From Betaproteobacteria bacterium (lineage in GTDB: Bacteria > Pseudomonadota > Gammaproteobacteria > Burkholderiales > SG8-41): DNA of 19,430 nucleotides. The notes under the pieces are model-generated. The model was not told where the DNA came from, did not search any database, and was given only the letters and a program-made list of their open reading frames with translations. The translations under genes were made by a program, and so were the position numbers. Location of the stretch: NCBI GenBank assembly GCA_028292065.1, contig JAQGNC010000052.1, forward strand, positions 1 through 19,430, written 5' to 3'. Below, piece after piece: positions 14,520-19,430 of the stretch. The number at the start of each line of letters is the position of its first letter. The first letter of the stretch is position 1.

Positions 14520-14915
14520 CTACAGCGTGATCGCCGCAACCGCGACGTAGCGCGCGAGCTTGCCGGCGGCGATGAAGGCCGTCGCCGCCACCGCATTCAT
14601 GCGCAGCCACCCGGCAGCCACGCACAGCGGGTCGCCGATGAGCGGCACCCACGACAGCAGCAGCGCCGGGCTGCCGTAGCGCTGCAGCAGGGCGAGCCCG
14701 CTGATCGGTTTCGATCGCGGTATCGCGCGGCCGATCGCGTAAGACGTGAGGCCGCCGAGCGTGTTCCCGAGCGTGGCGATGCTGATCGCCAGCCACTTGT
14801 TTTCCGGGTGCAGCTCGAGCACTGCGTAGAGCACGAGCTCGGACCCGCCGGGCAGCAAAGTCGCGGCGAGGAAACTGCTCGTGAAGAGTGCCCAGAGGCT
14901 GGTGCTTGCGTCCAT
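14520..14915 (-). CDS. YqaA-like VTT-domain membrane protein
   Basis: The 131-residue product is mostly hydrophobic: a first segment FTSSFLAATLLPGGSELVLYAVL (about 11-33), ISIATLGNTLGGLTSYAIGRAIP (about 44-66), ALLLSWVPLIGDPLCVAAGWLRM and a last helix AATAFIAAGKLARYVAVAAITL. The E-x-x-x-x re-entrant feature, the G-N-T-L-G-G-L-T-Y-like core and the PLIGDPLCVAAG motif match the small YqaA branch of the DedA/VTT superfamily, which is linked to lipid scrambling and transport. Start is ATG at 14915. It lies 206 nt upstream of the oxidoreductase start on the same strand and is divergent from the methyltransferase; function here is inferred from family only. Confidence 0.85.
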   Translation of the reverse strand: MDASTSLWALFTSSFLAATLLPGGSELVLYAVLELHPENKWLAISIATLGNTLGGLTSYAIGRAIPRSKPISGLALLQRYGSPALLLSWVPLIGDPLCVAAGWLRMNAVAATAFIAAGKLARYVAVAAITL

Positions 14916-15011
14916 GAGGCCGGCCAGAGCGCCCGGGGGCGCATGATAAACTCGCGTCACTTTGCACAGGGCACGCCGGACGCGGTTTTGGGGTCCGGCA
15001 GCGACATCGAC

Positions 15012-15548
15012 ATGGCCGAACCGGTATTGATCACCGAAGAGTACCGCAGGATGCAGTCGGAGCTGCACCGCAACCCGAACTACGGTGTTGCGTCGGTCGA
15101 ATATGCGCCGATGGTCGCCGAAGTCATGCAGGCGCTCGGGACGCGCGAGCTCCTCGATTACGGCGCGGGAAAAGGGCGGCTCGGCCTGACGCTCGACAAC
15201 ATGTTCGAGGAGCCTTTCACGATCCACCACTACGAGCCCGCGGTGCCGCAGTGGTCGGCGCCGCCCGCGCCGTGCCGGTTCGTCGCGTGCATCGACGTGC
15301 TCGAGCACATCGAGCCGGAGTTGCTCGACAACGTGCTCGACGACCTCCGGCGCGTCACGGCAGGCGTCGGTTTTTTCAGCGTGCACACCGGGCCGGCTGC
15401 CAAAGTGCTCAGCGACGGGCGTAACGCTCACCTGATACAAAAGCCCGCGGCCTGGTGGCTGCCGAAGTTCATGGATCGATTCGAGCTTGGCCGCTTCAAC
15501 CGAATGAGCAACGGGTTTTGCGTGGTCGTGGAGCGCAAGGTCGCCTAA
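15012..15548 (+). CDS. Class I SAM-dependent methyltransferase-like protein
   Basis: The 178-residue product has a SAM-binding motif I ELLDYGAGKGRLGLTL (about 46-61), an acidic strand end (HHYEPAVPQW, about 72-81), and CIDVLEHIEPELLDNVLDDLRRV (about 93-115) as motif IV with following helix. It is short for the fold but carries its core. The substrate cannot be assigned. An in-frame ATG at 14943 would give 201 residues; its extra 23 residues look like leader sequence and contain an AT-rich GATAAACT stretch that could instead be promoter, so I prefer 15012, although neither start has a strong ribosome binding site. It is divergent from the VTT protein and 72 nt before the hydrolase gene. Confidence 0.8.
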   Translation: MAEPVLITEEYRRMQSELHRNPNYGVASVEYAPMVAEVMQALGTRELLDYGAGKGRLGLTLDNMFEEPFTIHHYEPAVPQWSAPPAPCRFVACIDVLEHIEPELLDNVLDDLRRVTAGVGFFSVHTGPAAKVLSDGRNAHLIQKPAAWWLPKFMDRFELGRFNRMSNGFCVVVERKVA

Positions 15549-15620
15549 AGACACTGTTTTTGTTTCCACGTCGCCCCTGGCGACAATCCCGCTGCTTCAG
15601 AACAAACCAGAGGACCCGTC

Positions 15621-16310
15621 ATGAGCTACGCCATCGAATTCACCGGCCCGACCACGCTGCCTGTCGCCGAGAGCAACGTCGCATTCCCGGTCGGCCGCAT
15701 CTACTGCGTGGGCCGCAACTATGCCGAGCACGCGCGCGAGATGGGCCACGACCCGGACCGCGAGCCGCCGTTTTTCTTCATGAAGCCCGCCGACGCGATC
15801 GTCATGAGCGGTGCGACGATCCCGTACCCGCAGGTCACCAAGGACCTGCACCACGAGATCGAGATGATCGTCGCGATCGGCAAAGGCGGCTCCGACATTC
15901 CCGTCGACAAAGCGCTCGATCACGTCTTCGGCTACGGCGTCGGGCTCGACATGACCCGCCGCGACCTGCAGGGCGAAGCGAAGAAGATGGGGCGTCCGTG
16001 GGAAATGGGCAAAGCGTTCGACAACTCGGCGCCGTGCACCCCGCTCAAGACCGTCGCGATGGTCGGCCATCCCGCCAAAGGCGCGGTCTGGCTCAAGGTC
16101 AACGGCAAGGTCACGCAGAAAGGCGATCTCGCCGAGATGATCTGGAACGTGCCTGAGACGATTTCGTATCTCTCGAAGCTCATCACCCTGCGCGCCGGCG
16201 ACATCATCATGTCGGGAACGCCCGCGGGCGTGGGCCCGGTCCAGGCCGGCGACACGCTCGAAGGCCACGTCGACGGCGTCGGCGACCTCACGATCAGCTA
16301 CGCGAAGTAA
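15621..16310 (+). CDS. Fumarylacetoacetate hydrolase family protein (fumarylpyruvate hydrolase-like)
   Basis: This 229-residue protein matches the short bacterial FAH family: IYCVGRNYAEHAREMG (about 27-42) with His37, FFFMKPADAIV, the metal ligands Glu79 and Glu81 in LHHEIEMIVAIG, and Asp110 in GYGVGLDMTRRDLQ, then GKAFDNSAPCTPL and IIMSGTPAGVGPVQAGD. It cleaves C-C bonds of beta-diketo acids using Mg2+; close relatives act on fumarylpyruvate in the gentisate pathway or decarboxylate oxaloacetate. No gentisate dioxygenase or maleylpyruvate isomerase gene is present nearby, so the substrate is open. AGAGGA before the ATG supports the start. A palindrome over its stop codon precedes the next gene by a few bases. 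Confidence 0.94.
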   Translation: MSYAIEFTGPTTLPVAESNVAFPVGRIYCVGRNYAEHAREMGHDPDREPPFFFMKPADAIVMSGATIPYPQVTKDLHHEIEMIVAIGKGGSDIPVDKALDHVFGYGVGLDMTRRDLQGEAKKMGRPWEMGKAFDNSAPCTPLKTVAMVGHPAKGAVWLKVNGKVTQKGDLAEMIWNVPETISYLSKLITLRAGDIIMSGTPAGVGPVQAGDTLEGHVDGVGDLTISYAK

Positions 16311-16317
16311 CTTCGCG
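16301..16317. other. Palindrome spanning the FAH-family stop codon
   Basis: CGCGAAGT-A-ACTTCGCG is an 8-bp inverted repeat around one base that includes the TAA stop (16308-16310) and ends 11 nt before the next ATG. It could fold in RNA or bind a dimeric protein; with no T-tract it is not a terminator. Confidence 0.5.
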
Positions 16318-16327
16318 AGCGAGCGCG

Positions 16328-17305
16328 ATGCCTGAAGCGGCTGCAGCCCAGCCTGACGCGCAGTTCCAGGCGCTCGTTCGCGCGAAGTATGCAGGCGACC
16401 CGGCGGCGATGACCGCGCTCGGGGCGCGTCTCATCGTCGGCAACGAAGCGCCGTACGCGCCGGTCGACGGCGCCGCGCTCATCACCGAGGCCGCGCAGCA
16501 GGGAGACCCCGCGGCGTGGTCTTATGTCTCGGTGCTCGCCGCGGCCGGCGTCGGGCTCACCCAGAGCTGGCCTGACGCCTATGCCGCACTCGAGCGCGCG
16601 CACGCGCTCGGCGACGCGCGCGCTTTACTGCAACTCGACCTGCTGCGCGAGATCGGCATCGACGGCGCCGCGGCGATTGCGCCGTGGATTGGGGGTGCTG
16701 CCCGCGAAACCCTGCGTGAAAGCCCGCGACTGGTGACCTGCGCCGGGTTCCTGCCGCCGGCGCTGTGCACTTACCTGATCGCGCGCGCGACGCCGAAGCT
16801 GGTGCAGGCGAAAGTGTTCGACGCGAACAAAGGCGTGCTCAAAGTCGACGCGATGCGCAGCAACACCGGCGCGGTGTTTTCGGTCATCGAGACCGACTTC
16901 GTGATCCAGCTCGTGCGCGCGCGCATCGCACACGCGGCGCAGGTCGCCGCCGACGCGCTCGAGCCTCCCGAAGTTCTGCATTACTCGGTCGGCGAGAGCT
17001 ACCGCGCGCACGTCGATTTTTTCCATCCGCAGTTGCCGAACTTCGCCGAGCAGATGCGAGTGAAAGGCCAGCGCATCAAGACGTGCCTGGTCTATCTCAA
17101 CGACGATTTCGAAGGGGGCGAGACCGAGTTCCCGAAGCTTGGCGTCAAGTATCGCGGGGGCGTCGGCGGCGCGCTGATCTTCGAAAACGTGCGCGCCAAC
17201 GGCACGGGCGAGATGCAGACGCTGCACGCGGGTCTCGCGCCGACGCGCGGCGAGAAGTGGCTTTTTTCGCAGTGGATACGCAGTAAGCCGCAGCCGATCG
17301 CGTAA
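16328..17305 (+). CDS. Prolyl 4-hydroxylase-type 2OG-Fe(II) oxygenase with Sel1-like N-terminus
   Basis: The 325-residue product has an N-terminal helical region (about 10-120) with Sel1/TPR-like spacing (AKYAGDPAAMTALGARLIVG; AALITEAAQQGDPAAWSYVSVLAAAG; DAYAALERAHALGDARALLQL) and a C-terminal prolyl-4-hydroxylase fold (about 135-320). The iron ligands are His228 and Asp230 (SYRAHVDFF) and His300 (LHAG), with Lys310 in GEKWLFSQWIR as the 2-oxoglutarate-binding base. It should hydroxylate a protein or small-molecule substrate using O2 and 2-oxoglutarate, with the repeats possibly supplying substrate or partner contacts. It starts 17 nt after the hydrolase stop with no clear Shine-Dalgarno, suggesting coupled translation. 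It is cytoplasmic as no signal is seen. Confidence 0.92.
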   Translation: MPEAAAAQPDAQFQALVRAKYAGDPAAMTALGARLIVGNEAPYAPVDGAALITEAAQQGDPAAWSYVSVLAAAGVGLTQSWPDAYAALERAHALGDARALLQLDLLREIGIDGAAAIAPWIGGAARETLRESPRLVTCAGFLPPALCTYLIARATPKLVQAKVFDANKGVLKVDAMRSNTGAVFSVIETDFVIQLVRARIAHAAQVAADALEPPEVLHYSVGESYRAHVDFFHPQLPNFAEQMRVKGQRIKTCLVYLNDDFEGGETEFPKLGVKYRGGVGGALIFENVRANGTGEMQTLHAGLAPTRGEKWLFSQWIRSKPQPIA

Positions 17306-17321
17306 CTGCCACGTGTTTTTC

Positions 17322-17337
17322 GTAGCGCCTGCGCTAC
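17322..17337. other. GTAGCG-CCTG-CGCTAC hairpin before the aldo/keto reductase
   Basis: A 6-bp perfect stem with a 4-nt loop lies in the 61-nt gap between two genes. It contains most of a 17-mer (17325-17341) that also occurs at 2948-2964 inside a lipoprotein gene. It lacks a T-tract in either direction. Confidence 0.5.
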
Positions 17338-17366
17338 ACAAATCGGCCACACCCTCGGAAGGCGCT

Positions 17367-18368
17367 ATGCAAAAAAGAAAGCTCGGAAATAACGGACTTG
17401 AAGTCCCGGCGCTCGGCCTGGGTTGCATGGGTATGTCGATCAGCTACGGCGAGCCCGACGACGAGGAGTCGATCGCGGCGATGCATGAGGCGCTCGATCT
17501 CGGCGTGAACCTGCTCGTCACCTCGGACGCCTACGGCAACGGCATCAACGAGGCGCTCATCGGCAAGGCGATCAAGGGCAGGCGCTCGAGCTTTCTCATC
17601 GCGACCAAGTTCGGCAATCTCGCGCTCGCCGGGCGCGCGAACGACAGCGGCGCGCCGGCGCTTTCCGGCGGACACCCCGACTACGTCCCGCAGGCGTGCG
17701 ACCGCAGCCTGAAGCGTCTGGGCGTCGATCACATCGACATTTACGGGCTGCATCGGGTCGACGCGACGGTGCCGATCGAAGAGACCGTCGGGGCGATGTC
17801 GCGGCTCGTCGAGCAGGGCAAAGTGCGGCACCTCGCCTTGTCCGAAGCCGGCGCGCAGACGATCGCACGTGCGCACAAAGTCCATCCGATCACCGCCGTC
17901 GAAACCGAATACTCGCTGTGGAGCAGGGACGTCGAGGAAAGCGTCCTGCCCGCATGCCGCGAGCTCGGCATCGGCTTCATGGCTTACGCGCCTCTCGGCC
18001 GCGGCTTTCTCACCGCGACGATCAAGACGCTCGACGCGCTCATCCCGAAAGACCGGCGCCGCGACCACCCGCGCTTCGACGCTTTGAATCTCGAGCGCAA
18101 CCGCGAGCTGCTGCAGCCGCTCGAAGCGATCGCCGCGGCAAAACACGCGACGCCGGCGCAGATCGCGCTCGCGTGGCTGCTCGCGCAAGGCGAGGACATC
18201 GTCCCGATCCCCGGCACCAAACGGCGGAAGTATCTCGAGGAGAACAGCGCTGCCGCGAATATCGCACTGACGGCGGAAGAGATCGCGAAGCTCACCGCGG
18301 CATTCCCGATGGGTGTTACCGCGGGGACGCGCTACCCGGAGAAACAGCTGAAAGCACTCGGGATCTGA
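17367..18368 (+). CDS. Aldo/keto reductase family protein, catalytic Asp replaced by Val
   Basis: The 333-residue product is a (beta/alpha)8 NADPH-dependent oxidoreductase of the AKR13-like bacterial branch: MQKRKLGNNGLEVPALGLGCMGMS at the N-terminus, SFLIATKFGN (Lys81), IDIYGLHRVDATVPIEETVGAM (His129), GIGFMAYAPLGRGFLT and the cofactor-binding IVPIPGTKRRKYLEEN near the C-terminus. Of the catalytic tetrad, Tyr56, Lys81 and His129 are present, but the Asp position is Val51 (NLLVTSDAYGNG where relatives have DT at that place). This may lower activity or mark a changed role. GGAAGG 6-7 nt upstream supports the ATG at 17367. It follows the hydroxylase by 61 nt and ends at a repeat-rich convergent spacer. 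Confidence 0.93.
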   Translation: MQKRKLGNNGLEVPALGLGCMGMSISYGEPDDEESIAAMHEALDLGVNLLVTSDAYGNGINEALIGKAIKGRRSSFLIATKFGNLALAGRANDSGAPALSGGHPDYVPQACDRSLKRLGVDHIDIYGLHRVDATVPIEETVGAMSRLVEQGKVRHLALSEAGAQTIARAHKVHPITAVETEYSLWSRDVEESVLPACRELGIGFMAYAPLGRGFLTATIKTLDALIPKDRRRDHPRFDALNLERNRELLQPLEAIAAAKHATPAQIALAWLLAQGEDIVPIPGTKRRKYLEENSAAANIALTAEEIAKLTAAFPMGVTAGTRYPEKQLKALGI

Positions 18369-18390
18369 AGGCCTCGAGCGCGCCGGGATC

Positions 18391-18664
18391 AAAGCAGGAA
18401 AGGAAGGACGCAAAGGAAGAAGCAAGGACGCAAGGTAGTCATTTCGACAGGCGTGGGAGGGGACAATTCTTCCGCGCCTGCGGAAGAAAAAACTCTCGTT
18501 GCCCGACGAGACGGAATGTTCTCGTCATCCGCGCTGCGGATAACTCTGGCCCCCTCGCACGCTTCGCGTGCTCTCCCCCTTCAGGGGGAAGGTCGGGATG
18601 GGGGTGGTTTTTAGAATACGCGTGTACGTGGTGCTTCTTCCTTTGCGTCCCTGCTTCCTGCTTT
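18391..18664. mobile_element. Terminal-inverted-repeat element, about 274 bp, non-coding
   Basis: The left arm (18391-18424) reads AAAGCAGGAAAGGAAGGACG then CAAAGGAAGAAGCA. The right arm (18632-18664) is its reverse complement apart from a few changes and a 1-nt length difference near the middle. AAGGACGCAA is directly repeated at 18404 and 18424. There is no coding capacity, so MITE-like status is an inference from structure. Confidence 0.6.
18467..18488. terminator. TTCTTCCGC-GCCT-GCGGAAGAA hairpin in the convergent spacer
   Basis: A perfect 9-bp stem with a 4-nt loop lies about 100 nt after the aldo/keto reductase stop and is followed by A residues on the plus strand. It could end transcription from either convergent gene but has no proper T-tract, so its role is uncertain. 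Confidence 0.4.
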
Positions 18665-18670
18665 TGAACC

Positions 18671-19430
18671 CTACTCGACGCTCAGCCCCTGTCCGTAGAG
18701 CAGCGTCACGTTCACCCGGCGGTTTTCGTAACCGGGCTTGAAGCGCATCGTGTCGGTGACGTGGATCAGGCTGGAATCGAACAGGACACAGCGGTTTTCG
18801 CGGTACGGCACCCGTACCGGTTTCGCGCCGTGCAGCTTCACGTACGCGGCGAGACGTCCGGGATCGGTGTTGTAGTTCGCGAAGGTCCAGCTCTTGGGCA
18901 CGGGCAAGTCGTAGACGACCATGCCGCCGGTCGTCGGGTCTTCGCACGAGGCCTCCGGGGTGATCCAGAAGTTCACGTTCACCCGCGCGAAATCGGCGTG
19001 CATGTTGATGCCCTGCAGGCGCTGGTCGTACTTGAAACCCCACGCCTGCAGCAGCGGCTGATCGCCGATCACCTGCGGCATCGCGCGCCTGAGCTCTTCC
19101 GAGAGCATCAGCAGCACGCGCGGGCTGAACCCCAGCGCGATGATCGCGCCGGCATAGCCGTGCCGGTGGAAGCTTTTCCACACCGTCGCTTCTTCGGAAA
19201 AAGTGCGCAGCGCCGCCAGCGCTTCGGGCGACAGGAAGTTGTCGATGACGACGAGGCGCTCCGAAAAATATGTCTGCTCGATCGCGGGGTAATCGTTGTC
19301 GCCGAGCGTGCGCCGATCGAAAGGCGCGAGCGGCACGTTGTATCGCGTCGCGAGCGCGCGCCTGAGCGCCTGCCCTTCCGCCCCGGCGGGCCCGAAGGTC
19401 ATTTTCGGATCGCCCGACTTGGCGTAGTAC
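18671..19430 (-). CDS. 2OG-Fe(II) oxygenase domain protein, 5' end beyond window edge
   Basis: The frame is open to the right edge (upstream residues YYAKSGDPK precede Met at 19402), so the protein probably extends further and 19402 is not necessarily its start. The visible 252 residues include a linker (APFDRRTLGDNDYPAIE), the domain opening RLVVIDNFLSPEALAALRTF, LLQAWGFKYDQRLQGINMHADFARVNVNFWITPE with the HxD iron ligands (His-Ala-Asp), the distal His in FDSSLIHVTDTMRF, and the 2-oxoglutarate-binding Arg region in NRRVNVTLLYG. This is a different subfamily from the hydroxylase at 16328. Related proteins often carry an N-terminal TPR region, which the lost part might encode. Substrate unknown. 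Confidence 0.82.
   Translation of the reverse strand, partial: YYAKSGDPKMTFGPAGAEGQALRRALATRYNVPLAPFDRRTLGDNDYPAIEQTYFSERLVVIDNFLSPEALAALRTFSEEATVWKSFHRHGYAGAIIALGFSPRVLLMLSEELRRAMPQVIGDQPLLQAWGFKYDQRLQGINMHADFARVNVNFWITPEASCEDPTTGGMVVYDLPVPKSWTFANYNTDPGRLAAYVKLHGAKPVRVPYRENRCVLFDSSLIHVTDTMRFKPGYENRRVNVTLLYGQGLSVE

Larger units (their letters stand above)
18369..18670. repeat. 302-nt convergent spacer made of dispersed repeats
   Basis: No gene is visible. The spacer holds a terminal-inverted-repeat element (18391-18664), a 9-bp hairpin (18467-18488), and a GC-rich stretch with two hairpins (18557-18571 and 18574-18589) in a sequence resembling the common CCCCCTC...GGGATGGGGGTGG dispersed repeat. 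Confidence 0.7.

Noticed and set aside
14943..15011. Methyltransferase start at 14943
   Set aside because: It adds 23 residues without family character and overlaps a possible promoter; kept as an alternative only.
17322..17337. Terminator after the hydroxylase gene
   Set aside because: The hairpin lacks a following T-tract on either strand.

Overview
The window is a GC-rich, densely coding stretch of a Gram-negative chromosome, most likely a betaproteobacterium of the Burkholderiales type. The evidence is a ubiE / Tim44-like / ubiJ ubiquinone cluster next to HIT and DUF971 genes, a Burkholderia-type general porin, and a fused 1284-residue FAD/Fe-S oxidoreductase of the DUF3683 type. I see no rRNA, tRNA, CRISPR array, transposase or prophage gene.

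Left part (1-4800, all minus strand; read from 4800 down to 1): HIT-family protein, DUF971 protein, ubiE, two tandem paralogous lipoproteins of unknown function, a Tim44-domain membrane protein, and ubiJ (cut by the left edge). The HIT-DUF971-ubiE-ubiJ backbone is a familiar betaproteobacterial arrangement. The lipoprotein pair sits inside it. A strong intrinsic terminator lies directly against the ubiJ start codon.

Middle part: a porin (minus, 4964-6202) is divergent from a NarL-type two-component pair (sensor kinase 6518-8236 and response regulator 8244-8942, plus strand). The 315-base divergent region holds an intrinsic terminator pointing toward the porin with no gene before it, so it marks either a small RNA or a porin leader attenuator. 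A DUF2817 (M14-like) metallopeptidase follows on the minus strand. Its 5' end is built from heptamer repeats. Then comes a 388-base repeat island (10071-10458) with two small inverted-repeat elements, one of them carrying a second, nested repeat.

Right part: the giant FAD/Fe-S oxidoreductase (10459-14313, minus) and a small VTT/YqaA-type membrane protein (14520-14915, minus) are divergent from a plus-strand series: SAM methyltransferase, fumarylacetoacetase-family hydrolase, Sel1-like/prolyl-4-hydroxylase protein, and an aldo/keto reductase whose catalytic Asp position is Val. A 302-base convergent spacer with a roughly 274-bp terminal-inverted-repeat element separates these from a second 2OG-Fe(II) oxygenase (minus) that runs off the right edge.

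No obvious new defence or biosynthetic system is present. The best leads are the duplicated lipoproteins within the ubiquinone cluster, the orphan terminator/possible sRNA, the Asp-less aldo/keto reductase, and several unrelated 7-nt-period repeat arrays sitting at the starts of minus-strand genes.
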